From the NCBI GenBank assembly GCA_050953405.1, contig JBMNMP010000003.1, positions 1 to 64,000 of the forward strand: a stretch of 64,000 nt of DNA. The letters run 5' to 3'. Numbering within the stretch: the first letter of the stretch is position 1; every line of letters begins with the position of its first letter. Positions 55,222-64,000 of this stretch are shown one piece after another. The position numbers were made by a program, and so were the translations under genes. The notes beneath the pieces were generated by a model that ran no database searches, was not told the DNA's origin, and saw only the letters and a program-made list of their open reading frames with translations. Origin of the DNA: RUG100 sp050953405. GTDB lineage: Bacteria > Bacillota > Clostridia > Peptostreptococcales > Anaerovoracaceae.

Positions 55222-57285
55222 ATGCCTAGAAAATTTCCTTTGGAAAAGACCAGAAACATCGGTATCATGGCTCACATAGATGCCGGAAAGACAACCGCGA
55301 CAGAAAGAATTCTTTTCTACACGGGCAAAACGCACAAGATCGGTGAGACGCACGATGGCGCCGCACAGATGGACTGGATGGATCAGGAGCAGGAAAGAGG
55401 TATCACCATAACCTCTGCAGCTACCACAGCACAATGGAAGGGGAACAGGATCAACATCATCGACACCCCGGGACACGTGGACTTTACTGTAGAAGTAGAA
55501 AGATCACTGCGTGTACTGGATGGAGCCGTGACTGTCCTCTGCGCTAAGGGCGGAGTTGAACCACAGTCGGAAACTGTCTGGAGACAGGCGGAGAAATACA
55601 ACGTACCGAGGATGATATTCGTCAACAAGATGGACATTATGGGCGCCGACTTTTTCCATGTAGTTCAGATGGTAAAGGACAGGCTGAAAGCCAACGCAGT
55701 CCCCGTACAGCTGCCTATAGGTGCTGAGGAGACATTCACCGGCATTATCGACCTGGTGCAGATGAAGGCAGAGATATATAAAGACGATCTGGGAAAACAG
55801 TTCGACATTGTCGAAATCCCGGATGATATGAAAGATATTGCTCAGGAATGGAGAGAAAAGCTCCTGGAATCCGTTGCCGAAACGGACGAGGAACTGATGA
55901 TGAAATTCCTTGAGGGAGAAGAGATAACGGTCGACGAGATCAAGAAGACCATCAGGAAGTGCACGATCGCAAACGAAATGGTGCCTGTAATGTGCGGATC
56001 AGCTTATAAAAACAAGGGGATCCAAATGTTGCTGGACGGAATCGTAGATTATATGCCTTCCCCGATCGACATACCGCCAATCACAGGTGTTTCACCGGTG
56101 ACCGGCGAAGAAGAGGAAAGAGTGTCCGATGATAAGGGACCTTTCTCCGCACTGGCTTTTAAGATCATGGCAGACCCGTTCGTCGGCAAGCTGGCGTTCT
56201 TCAGAGTATATTCCGGAACACTGGAATCAGGTTCCTATGTATATAACTCAACGAAGGGCAAGAAGGAGAGGATCGGAAGGATCCTCCAGATGCACGCCAA
56301 CAAGAGAGAGGAAATCGAGACTGTATACTCAGGCGATATTGCAGCAGCAGTTGGGCTGAAGGATACTACAACGGGAGATACTCTCTGCGACGAGGAAGAT
56401 GAAATCATACTGGAATCAATGGAATTCCCGGATCCGGTAATCGAGATCGCGATAGAGCCGAAGACAAAGGCAGGTCAGGAAAAAATGGGTATCGCGCTGG
56501 CAAAGCTGGCGGAGGAAGACCCGACATTCAAGACCTATACCAACGACGAGACCGGACAGACGATCATCGCCGGAATGGGAGAACTCCACCTGGAGATTAT
56601 CGTGGACAGACTGCTGCGTGAATTCAAGGTCGAGGCCAACATAGGCAAGCCGCAGGTTTCCTACAAGGAAACTCTGACGAAGGAAGCCGACGTGGATTAC
56701 AAGTACGCAAAACAGTCCGGTGGACACGGTCAGTATGGTCATGTAAAAATCAGAGTATACCCGAGGGAGCCGGGCGAAGGATTCGAATTCGTCAACTCCG
56801 TCACGGGAGGAGCTATACCGAAGGAGTTCATACCGAAGGTCGAAGATGGTATCGTAGGAGCCATGGAAACAGGCCCCATAGCGGGATATCAGGTAGTAGA
56901 CGTAGGTGTAGAACTGTACGATGGTTCATATCACGAAGTGGACTCTTCGGAAATGGCATTCAGAACAGCCGGAGCTATGGCGTTCAGGGAAGCCTGCAAG
57001 AAGGGCAAGCCCGTTCTGCTGGAGCCTATCTTCAAGGTCGAAGTGACAGTGCCTGAAGAATACATGGGCGACGTCATCGGAGATATCAGCGGAAGAAGAG
57101 GACGCATCGAGGGTTCGGAGATGAACAACGGCGCAGTTGCAGTCAGAGGAATGGTTCCTCTTTCGGAGATGTTCGGATATGCGACAGACCTGCGTTCAAG
57201 AACTCAGGGTCGTGGTGTATACGTAATGCAGTTCGACCACTTCGAGAAGCTGCCGGATAGTCTGATAGAAAAGATAAACAAATAA
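55222..57285 (+). CDS. fusA: Elongation factor G
   Basis: A 687-aa translocase GTPase. ATG 55222 is chosen behind AAAGGAGG, since the upstream Met is a GTG inside that leader. AHIDAGKTT (about 17-25), DTPGHVDF and NKMD (about 135-138) are intact, and domain IV has KQSGGHGQYGHV. This is the main EF-G; the paralogue at 30665 is much more divergent. tuf follows after 23 bp. Confidence 0.98.
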   Translation: MPRKFPLEKTRNIGIMAHIDAGKTTATERILFYTGKTHKIGETHDGAAQMDWMDQEQERGITITSAATTAQWKGNRINIIDTPGHVDFTVEVERSLRVLDGAVTVLCAKGGVEPQSETVWRQAEKYNVPRMIFVNKMDIMGADFFHVVQMVKDRLKANAVPVQLPIGAEETFTGIIDLVQMKAEIYKDDLGKQFDIVEIPDDMKDIAQEWREKLLESVAETDEELMMKFLEGEEITVDEIKKTIRKCTIANEMVPVMCGSAYKNKGIQMLLDGIVDYMPSPIDIPPITGVSPVTGEEEERVSDDKGPFSALAFKIMADPFVGKLAFFRVYSGTLESGSYVYNSTKGKKERIGRILQMHANKREEIETVYSGDIAAAVGLKDTTTGDTLCDEEDEIILESMEFPDPVIEIAIEPKTKAGQEKMGIALAKLAEEDPTFKTYTNDETGQTIIAGMGELHLEIIVDRLLREFKVEANIGKPQVSYKETLTKEADVDYKYAKQSGGHGQYGHVKIRVYPREPGEGFEFVNSVTGGAIPKEFIPKVEDGIVGAMETGPIAGYQVVDVGVELYDGSYHEVDSSEMAFRTAGAMAFREACKKGKPVLLEPIFKVEVTVPEEYMGDVIGDISGRRGRIEGSEMNNGAVAVRGMVPLSEMFGYATDLRSRTQGRGVYVMQFDHFEKLPDSLIEKINK

Positions 57286-57308
57286 ATATTTGTTAGGAGG
57301 AAAATAAA

Positions 57309-58505
<1,197 letters not shown>

Positions 58506-58536
58506 TAGAGATATCGGATCACAAAAGATCATACGA

Positions 58537-58564
58537 GGGGATCGGCACGGCCGGTCCTCTTTTT
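58537..58564 (+). terminator. Terminator of tuf copy 2
   Basis: GGGGATCGG (58537-58545) pairs with CCGGTCCTC (58551-58559), then TTTTT. It matches the tuf copy 1 terminator except for one base, which makes a G-T pair. Confidence 0.8.
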
Positions 58565-58837
58565 ATGCTGCCGTTTTGCGCTGTGAACGAGGAGGCGCGT
58601 GGATGCCGTGATGAACGCCGGGGCCATCCGTATAGAACAATAATACAAATACGGAAGTAAAAATTATATCTGCAGCAATAATACAGCCGATAATTCAATA
58701 GAAACACATTCAAAGTGCACTAAAAAAGCAGGAATATCAAACTAATGTCAAAACTTCGAAGATGCAGTTTAGACATTGAAAGCGGCCATTCATACAATCT
58801 CCGCCCTCAGATGAAGGATTTATGATATAAATGAATC
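58565..58837. other. AT-rich interval without a supported gene
   Basis: No reading frame here has a credible start or protein-like composition. It holds one perfect inverted repeat, CCGTAT/ATACGG (58628-58633 and 58649-58654). Otherwise I see nothing in it. Confidence 0.6.
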
Positions 58838-58979
58838 ACAAAAGAGGACAGGGCGAGGGCCCTTAACGAACGATATGAAATATGAATTTATATATATTAT
58901 GAGTTCGTCCGGGCCAAACTTGAGTCAGAGTTGGCTCAGGCAGAAAAAGCGTTACTGAGGTAGCGTTTTTTTCTTTTTT
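58838..58979 (+). ncRNA. Candidate structured RNA ending in a strong terminator
   Basis: An extended -10 (TG-a-TATAAA, 58823-58831) would start RNA near 58838. A long-range stem pairs GGCCC (58858-58862) with GGGCC (58911-58915) and ACGAAC (58866-58871) with GTTCGT (58903-58908). Its 3' arm competes with GCCAA/TTGGC (58913-58917 and 58931-58935). CTCAG (58935-58939) can pair with CTGAG (58955-58959), which overlaps the terminator stem. It could be a small RNA or an attenuator leader for aroD. No known family was recognised. Confidence 0.45.
58944..58979 (+). terminator. Terminator upstream of aroD
   Basis: CGTTAC (58950-58955) pairs with GTAGCG (58960-58965) with one wobble. Flanking AAAAA pairs with the long T-tract that follows. 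Confidence 0.75.
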
Positions 58980-58985
58980 GTTTTG

Positions 58986-58994
58986 TGGTATAAT
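58986..58994 (+). promoter_or_regulatory. aroD extended -10 promoter
   Basis: TG-g-TATAAT (58986-58994) is a perfect extended -10 just after the terminator T-tract. The -35 region is only T-rich. Confidence 0.55.
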
Positions 58995-59037
58995 CACTGC
59001 AATGCAAAATACAGCGGGAAGGATGAAGAAGGCTCAG

Positions 59038-59826
59038 ATGACCAGAATGAAGACTGTTGAGATCGGGCAATTGAAGATAGGCGAGGGAATGCCGAAGATC
59101 TGCGTACCCCTGCAGGCGGTGGATGAGGAATCGCTGCTGGCTCAGGCAGGAGCGGCGGAGCAGGTCCCCTGTGATCTGCTGGAATGGCGGGCAGATTTTC
59201 TGCCGGCGGCCAGACTGCGCGACCTGCCGTGGATGGTCGCTGTCTCGGAACAGCTGCGGCGGGTGACCGCAAAGCCGCTCATCCTTACTATGAGGACTGC
59301 TGGCGAGGGGGGACACCTGCAGATGGACCGCAGAGAATATTACACCATCCTGCGGGACCTTGCGGAGGCAGCAAAAGTAGATGTGGTGGATATCGAAGCT
59401 TTCGACGAACAGCAGGGATTCAATGCAGAGAAGATAGAGTTCCTGGTCGGCGTCGCCCACAGCAGCGGACTCAAAGTGATACTTTCGAACCACGACTTTG
59501 AGGGCACGCCTGAGATAGATGTCATGGTCAAGAGATTGATAGTGATGCAGGAGCTGGGAGCCGATATCCCCAAGATCGCGGTGATGCCGCGGGAAGAACG
59601 GGACGTGCTCGATCTGCTGGAAGCCGCCCGGATAATGAAGGAAAATTACTGCCGGCGTCCGTTCATCGCTCTGTCTATGGGCGACCTCGGCCGGACGAGC
59701 CGCGTCTGCGGCGGCAGCTTTGGTTCGGCGATCACCTTTGCCAGCGGCGGAGAAGGCGGCCTGGCACCGAGTGCACCCGGGCAGATGAATGCTCGCGAGC
59801 TGCAGAACTATATTTGCCAATATTAA
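59038..59826 (+). CDS. aroD: Type I 3-dehydroquinate dehydratase
   Basis: A 262-aa Schiff-base dehydratase of the shikimate pathway. CDLLEWRADFL (about residue 44) and ILTMRTAGEGG carry substrate contacts. SNHDFEGTP holds the catalytic His (about 151), and the Schiff-base Lys follows in ADIPKIAVMP (about 178). ATG 59038 is chosen because AGAAGG sits 6-11 bp upstream and length then fits the family; in-frame ATGs at 59002, 59023 and 59047 are alternatives. No other shikimate gene is nearby. Confidence 0.92.
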   Translation: MTRMKTVEIGQLKIGEGMPKICVPLQAVDEESLLAQAGAAEQVPCDLLEWRADFLPAARLRDLPWMVAVSEQLRRVTAKPLILTMRTAGEGGHLQMDRREYYTILRDLAEAAKVDVVDIEAFDEQQGFNAEKIEFLVGVAHSSGLKVILSNHDFEGTPEIDVMVKRLIVMQELGADIPKIAVMPREERDVLDLLEAARIMKENYCRRPFIALSMGDLGRTSRVCGGSFGSAITFASGGEGGLAPSAPGQMNARELQNYICQY

Positions 59827-59842
59827 AGCGATAATGTATAAT
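59814..59842 (+). promoter_or_regulatory. Promoter of the ECF transporter operon
   Basis: TTGCCA (59814-59819) and TATAAT (59837-59842) are 17 bp apart. The leader to ecfA1 is about 40 nt with one ATGCG/CGCAT hairpin, too short for a preQ1 riboswitch. Confidence 0.7.
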
Positions 59843-59886
59843 GACTTGATATGCGTTGAAGAAGGCGCATCTGAAAAAGGGAGATT

Positions 59887-60747
59887 ATGGAGATAGCAAT
59901 GGACATGCTGATCAGGATCGACAACTTGATACTGGAGTACACATCGGAGAACAGCACCGACTGCGTCAGAGCCCTGGATGGCGTCAGCATCGATATTGAA
60001 GCGGGCAGCTTTGTGGCCATAATAGGCCGAAACGGTTCCGGGAAATCGACGCTTGCAAAGACGATGAACGCATTGCTGCTCCCCACAGAGGGCGACGTGC
60101 TGGTAGGCGGATATAATACGAAAGATGATGACCATATCTGGGATATCAGACAGACTGCTGCCATGGTATTTCAGAATCCGGACAACCAGATCGTATCTTC
60201 CATAGTAGAGGACGATGTGGCTTTCGGACCCGAGAACCTGGGCATCGAGGCCAGGGTGATAAGGGAACGGGTGGATAAATCGCTGGAAGCCGTAAAGATG
60301 GGAGCTTACAGGAAGAAAGCCCCCCACATGCTATCGGGAGGCCAGAAACAGAGGATCGCCATCGCCGGCGCCATTGCCATGAAACCGAGGTGCATCATAT
60401 TCGATGAACCCACGGCCATGCTGGACCCGAGCGGCAGAGGCGAGGTGCTGCGCATCATCAATACGCTGCATTCCGAAGGCATCACCTGTATACTGATCAC
60501 TCATTTTATGGAGGAAGCCGCCCAGGCCGACAGGATCATCATAATGAACGGCGGACACGTAGATATGGACGGCACGCCGAAGGAAATATTTGCCCATAGA
60601 GAGAGGCTCAAAGAGCTGAGTCTCGATGTGCCCCTGCCGGTGGAACTGGCATGGAGGCTGAGGAAGAGGGGCATAGACCTGCCGGAAAATATAACCAGCG
60701 AAGAGGAACTGATAAGCAACTTATGTCGATTGAAGTACAGAACATAA
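59887..60747 (+). CDS. ecfA1: ECF transporter ATPase A1
   Basis: A 286-aa ABC ATPase of an energy-coupling factor transporter. Walker A GRNGSGKST (about 48-56), Q-loop FQNPDNQIV, signature LSGGQKQR (about 145), Walker B CIIFDEPTAMLDP and the switch His in ITHFMEE are present. AAGGGAG precedes the ATG. Its end overlaps ecfA2 by 25 bp. It pairs with EcfA2 and EcfT to power one or many S components. Confidence 0.96.
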   Translation: MEIAMDMLIRIDNLILEYTSENSTDCVRALDGVSIDIEAGSFVAIIGRNGSGKSTLAKTMNALLLPTEGDVLVGGYNTKDDDHIWDIRQTAAMVFQNPDNQIVSSIVEDDVAFGPENLGIEARVIRERVDKSLEAVKMGAYRKKAPHMLSGGQKQRIAIAGAIAMKPRCIIFDEPTAMLDPSGRGEVLRIINTLHSEGITCILITHFMEEAAQADRIIIMNGGHVDMDGTPKEIFAHRERLKELSLDVPLPVELAWRLRKRGIDLPENITSEEELISNLCRLKYRT

Positions 60748-61577
60748 AATATATATACGCAGAGGGGCTGCCGCACGAATCGGTTGCTCTCGACGACATC
60801 TCATTTACTGTTGAGGACGGGCAGTTTGTGGGCATCATCGGCCACACCGGCTCGGGGAAGTCGACCCTGCTGCAGCAGCTCAACGGGCTGCTGAAACCGA
60901 AATCGGGCCATATCATTGTCGGGGGAACGGATATCACGGCGGAAAAGGTGCCTATGATCGAGATCCGCAAAAAGATAGGCCTCGTTTTTCAGTATCCGGA
61001 ATATCAGCTTTTTGAGGAGAGCGTAGCCAAAGACGTGGCTTTCGGGCCCGGGAATCTCGGCCTGGATCAGGATGAGATCACAGCGCGGGTCAGGGAAGCG
61101 CTGGAGCTGACCGGCCTTTCATATGAAGAGCTGAAGGACAAATCGCCCTTTGACCTTTCGGGCGGACAGAAGAGGCGCGTCGCCATCGCGGGAGTGCTGG
61201 CGATGAAACCGCAGGTGCTGATTCTCGATGAGCCGACTGCAGGCCTGGATCCCAAGGCGCGCCGCGACATACTGGCGATGATCGAGGAGGTCCACGCGAG
61301 AGAGAACAACATCATCATCTTTGTAAGCCACAACATGGACGACATCGCCAGGCTGGCGGATAAGGTGCTGGTGATGGATTCCGGCAAACTGGTGATGAAC
61401 GGAACGCCTGCCGAAGTCTTCGCGCGCGAGGACGAGCTGCGGGAGATCGGGCTTTCCATACCGGAGGTCACGGCGACCATGCGCAGGCTGGCGGATAAGG
61501 GATTTGATGTGGATAGAAATACTTTTACTATAGATAAGGCGGAAGAAGAATTGTACCGCTGCCTGACGGAAGGATAA
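60723..61577 (+). CDS. ecfA2: ECF transporter ATPase A2
   Basis: A 284-aa partner ATPase. ATG 60723 begins MSIEVQNIKYIY as relatives do; upstream Met codons lie inside ecfA1 in another frame. Walker A GHTGSGKST (about 38-46), Q-loop FQYPEYQLF, signature LSGGQKRR (about 142), Walker B VLILDEPTAGLDP and switch His in SHNMDD are intact. ecfT follows after 3 bp. Confidence 0.96.
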   Translation: MSIEVQNIKYIYAEGLPHESVALDDISFTVEDGQFVGIIGHTGSGKSTLLQQLNGLLKPKSGHIIVGGTDITAEKVPMIEIRKKIGLVFQYPEYQLFEESVAKDVAFGPGNLGLDQDEITARVREALELTGLSYEELKDKSPFDLSGGQKRRVAIAGVLAMKPQVLILDEPTAGLDPKARRDILAMIEEVHARENNIIIFVSHNMDDIARLADKVLVMDSGKLVMNGTPAEVFAREDELREIGLSIPEVTATMRRLADKGFDVDRNTFTIDKAEEELYRCLTEG

Positions 61578-61580
61578 GAG

Positions 61581-62381
61581 ATGATCAGAGATATAACGCT
61601 GGGACAATATTATTCCGGGGATTCCTGGGTGCACAAACTGGATCCGCGGGTGAAAATAACGGCGACACTGGTCTACATCGTAATGCTGTTTGTGATCAAT
61701 GATTTCATAGGATTTGCGGCAGCCTTTGCCATACTGGCGATAATAATCGCGATTTCCAGGGTCCCGCTGAGCTTTATATTGAAGGGGCTCAAGCCGGTGT
61801 TCCTGATAATACTGTTCACCTTCGTGCTGAACCTGTTCATGTACGACGGTGAGATAATATGGAAGCTGGGCATACTGACGATCACGCGTGAGAGCCTCTA
61901 CCGGGCGATTTTCATGGCAGTGCGGCTGGTGCTGCTGATAATAGGTTCCTCGATGCTGACATTGACGACGAGACCGATCAGCCTGACCGACGGTATCGAA
62001 TTCATGCTGGCGCCGGGGAGGAAGATCGGCATACCGGCTCACGAGCTGGCCATGATGATGACCATAGCGCTGCGCTTCATACCGACACTGCTGGAGGAGA
62101 CCGACAAGATCATGAAGGCACAGCAGGCCAGGGGCGCGGACTTTGAGACCGGCAACATCTTTCGGCGGGCAAAGCACCTGATACCGATACTGGTGCCCCT
62201 GTTCATCAGCGCGTTCCGGATAGCCAGTGATATGGCCATGGCCATGGAAGCCAGGTGTTATCACGGCGGTGAGGGGCGCACGCGCATGAACGCCATGAAG
62301 ATGGAGAAGAGAGACGCCGCAGCCATTGTGCTGATTGTTTTGTTTATTGCGGGTATTATTTTAGAGAGGCTATTTTTATGA
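61581..62381 (+). CDS. ecfT: ECF transporter transmembrane subunit T
   Basis: A 266-aa membrane coupling protein with about five to six helices. The YYSGDSWVHKLDPRVKI start is typical, and the coupling-helix Ala-Arg-Gly motif appears as KAQQARGADF (about 172-181), which fits into the ATPase grooves. AGGATAAG precedes the ATG, and its end overlaps the QueT-like gene by 4 bp. Confidence 0.95.
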   Translation: MIRDITLGQYYSGDSWVHKLDPRVKITATLVYIVMLFVINDFIGFAAAFAILAIIIAISRVPLSFILKGLKPVFLIILFTFVLNLFMYDGEIIWKLGILTITRESLYRAIFMAVRLVLLIIGSSMLTLTTRPISLTDGIEFMLAPGRKIGIPAHELAMMMTIALRFIPTLLEETDKIMKAQQARGADFETGNIFRRAKHLIPILVPLFISAFRIASDMAMAMEARCYHGGEGRTRMNAMKMEKRDAAAIVLIVLFIAGIILERLFL

Positions 62382-62842
62382 AAACAAAATTTCTGGTACA
62401 GGCTGCCATCATAGCGGCGGTATATGCTGTATTGACCATTGTGTTAGCTCCGATCAGCTACGGACCGATGCAGGTCCGCATTTCCGAGGCGCTGACCATA
62501 CTGCCGGCGTTCACGCCGGCCGCGATACCGGGACTGCTGATAGGCTGTGTTATCGCAAACTGCTTCAGCCCGGTGGGCATCGTGGATGTTATCTTCGGGT
62601 CGCTGGCCACACTGATCGCAGCTGTCTTCAGTTACAAGCTGCGCAGATGGGACTGGCTGATCCCGCTGCCGCCGGTAGTTGCCAACGGTGTCATCGTCGG
62701 CTGCGTGCTCCACTTTGCTTATGGGGTGCCTAATCTGGCTGCCTGCATGGGCTGGGTGGCACTGGGCGAACTGATAGCCTGCTATGCCATCGGACTGCCG
62801 CTGATCAAGCTGCTGAAGAAGCGGAAAGGTATTTTCGAATGA
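62378..62842 (+). CDS. queT: QueT-like S component (queuosine precursor uptake)
   Basis: A 154-aa membrane protein with about five helices. The QueT family core is seen in YGPMQVRISEALTILPAF (about 28-45), then IPGLLIGCVIANCFSPVGIVD and the VANGVIVG helix. QueT proteins are ECF substrate-binding subunits thought to import queuine, preQ1 or a related deazaguanine. It is coupled to ecfT by ATGA and to trmB the same way. No queuosine synthesis or tgt gene is in the window, so salvage is inferred from family only. Confidence 0.85.
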   Translation: MKTKFLVQAAIIAAVYAVLTIVLAPISYGPMQVRISEALTILPAFTPAAIPGLLIGCVIANCFSPVGIVDVIFGSLATLIAAVFSYKLRRWDWLIPLPPVVANGVIVGCVLHFAYGVPNLAACMGWVALGELIACYAIGLPLIKLLKKRKGIFE

Positions 62843-63492
62843 GACAGAGGCGACTGAGAGACCTTGATGAAAGGATGGAAGCTTTTGGAGGACGCATGGT
62901 TTCCGAAGCCCGGGAACTGCGGGGCCGCTGGCTGGATCACCTCAGCCGGCAGGCGGGACGCCCGCTGCAGGAACTGTACCTTGAACTCGGATGCGGCAAG
63001 GGCCGCTTTGTGATCACTCATGCACTGGAAGAGGTAGACGCGGGATTTGTGGCCGTTGACGGACAGCTGTCGGTAGCCATACTGACGGCGGAGAGCCTGA
63101 TCAATGCCGGAGCTGACAATGTGGCGCTGATCGGCGACTATATCAACGATATCCGCGAATATTTTGCGGCTGGAGAGCTGGACGGCATCTATCTCAACTT
63201 TTCAGACCCCTGGCCCAAGGTGCGCCATGCCAGGAGGAGGCTGACATACCGGGATCGTCTGGCGAGATATGCGGAAGTGCTCAAGCCGGGAGGGTTTGTA
63301 GAGTTCAAGACAGACAACGATGACTTTTATCAGTTCACGTTGAAAGAAATAGAGGCCTGCGGTTTTGAGGTGCAGGAGAGCACTACCGATCTGCACAGCA
63401 CAGGATTCGAAAGCGCAAGGTTCACTACCGAGTACGAAGAAAAATTTTCTTCGCGCGGGAAGAATATAAGCTATGTTAAATTCACTGTATGA
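62839..63492 (+). CDS. trmB: tRNA (guanine-N7-)-methyltransferase
   Basis: A 217-aa SAM enzyme that makes m7G46 in the tRNA variable loop. SAM motif LELGCGKGRFV (about 48-58), the NFSDPWPKVRHARRRL motif (about 119-134) and the C-terminal TTEYEEKFSSRGKNI are diagnostic. Its ATG overlaps the queT stop by 4 bp, so a tRNA-modification enzyme and a modified-base importer are translated together. Confidence 0.96.
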   Translation: MRQRRLRDLDERMEAFGGRMVSEARELRGRWLDHLSRQAGRPLQELYLELGCGKGRFVITHALEEVDAGFVAVDGQLSVAILTAESLINAGADNVALIGDYINDIREYFAAGELDGIYLNFSDPWPKVRHARRRLTYRDRLARYAEVLKPGGFVEFKTDNDDFYQFTLKEIEACGFEVQESTTDLHSTGFESARFTTEYEEKFSSRGKNISYVKFTV

Positions 63493-63509
63493 AATACGGA
63501 GGTAATAAT

Positions 63510-64000
63510 ATGATTTTTGCACAGGAAAACAAGAGACAGATACCCAAGCAGGATAAAATTTTCGGGATCAGCGGCAGGGCTGATGCTATGATCGCAGAGA
63601 AGGGAAAGAAAGCCGTTGTCAAGGCGACTATCGGTGCTCTGCTCGACGACGAGGGAGATCTGATAGTGCTCAGTTCCGTACTCGATGCCTTAAAGCAGCT
63701 GAAACCGTCGGACTATGCAGCTTATGCCCCGATCGGCGGCACCGCGGAATTCAAGGAAGCTGTTCAGAGGGCGGCTTTCGGAGCCAATTTCAAACCGACG
63801 CGCCACACGGCGGTATGCGCAACGCCGGGCGGCACCGGCGCGATCAGGAATACGATTTCAAACTACTCGCAGCCGGGAGATAAAGTGCTGACGTCCGACT
63901 GGTACTGGGCACCGTACAAAACTATTTCCCAGGAGATCGGCAGGGACATAGATACATATGAACTGTTTGACGCTGACGGCAAGTTCAACATCGCGGGCTT
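63510..64000 (+). CDS. PLP-dependent aminotransferase class I/II (3' end outside window)
   Basis: A 163-codon open frame runs off the window. ATG 63510 follows GGAGG. The N-terminal segment of a fold-type I aminotransferase is visible, with YAPIGGTAEFKEAV (about 72-85), the cofactor phosphate loop TPGGTGAIRN and the PGDKVLTSDWYWAPYKT strand, close to the aspartate/aromatic aminotransferase group. The PLP lysine lies beyond the edge, so the substrate cannot be told. Confidence 0.85.
   Translation, partial: MIFAQENKRQIPKQDKIFGISGRADAMIAEKGKKAVVKATIGALLDDEGDLIVLSSVLDALKQLKPSDYAAYAPIGGTAEFKEAVQRAAFGANFKPTRHTAVCATPGGTGAIRNTISNYSQPGDKVLTSDWYWAPYKTISQEIGRDIDTYELFDADGKFNIAG

Noticed and set aside
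59843..59886. preQ1 riboswitch ahead of the ECF-QueT operon
   Set aside because: The leader is only about 40 nt with a single 5-bp hairpin and none of the preQ1-I or preQ1-II motifs.

Overview
This window looks like the chromosome of an anaerobic Firmicute of class Clostridia with moderately high GC. I would not name a genus. The placement rests on gene order (rlmB-sigH-tRNA-Thr-tuf-rpmG-secE-nusG-rplKAJL-rpoBC-rpsL-rpsG-fusA-tuf), on Firmicute-type genes (coaX, mrnC, sigH, single-chain purL, a CdaR/PucR regulator, an ECF transporter module) and on a biotin-dependent Na+-pump decarboxylase set. Almost everything lies on the + strand in tightly packed operons. Only two genes, a DUF2321-like zinc-ribbon gene and ogt, are on the - strand.

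Layout. 1-2.0 kb: an AT-richer accessory remnant, with the 3' end of a zinc-ribbon gene abutting a 5'-truncated type I restriction HsdR helicase. 2.1-4.2 kb: a secreted G5-NlpC/P60 peptidoglycan hydrolase and a lone WbpD-like sugar N-acetyltransferase. 4.3-14.7 kb: purine operon purL-purE-purM-purN-purF-purH-purD. Its PurF has Gly where the catalytic N-terminal Cys should be. 14.7-20.1 kb: DUF2321, a LarA-like protein, ogt, a cytidylate-kinase-like protein, ferritin and metG. 20.1-26.1 kb: tatD, tilS, ftsH and a PucR-type regulator. 26.2-28.7 kb: carboxyltransferase, small membrane subunit and biotin carrier of a decarboxylase, behind a promoter that carries a perfect palindrome. 28.8-34.9 kb: coaX, dus, an EF-G paralogue, a DUF1461-like membrane protein, a DJ-1 protein and a PHP phosphoesterase. 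35.0-39.6 kb: cysS, mrnC, a 68-aa membrane protein, thyA, folA, rlmB and sigH.

39.7-58.6 kb is the transcription/translation super-cluster. It is interrupted between rplL and rpoB by a second secreted NlpC/P60 gene with its own promoter and terminators. The two tuf copies share a near-identical body and an identical 3' flank that includes the terminator. The second copy carries five single-base indels, which may be sequence errors. 58.6-59.0 kb holds no protein gene but ends in a strong terminator preceded by mutually exclusive hairpins, so it is a candidate small RNA or attenuator. 59.0-64.0 kb: aroD, a complete ECF module (ecfA1-ecfA2-ecfT) translationally coupled to a QueT-like queuosine-precursor S component, trmB, and the start of a PLP aminotransferase cut by the window edge.

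Taken together the genes supply purine and thymidylate precursors, core tRNA/rRNA modification, the RNA polymerase and translation GTPases, cofactor uptake and wall turnover. No rRNA, CRISPR array, transposase or prophage was seen.
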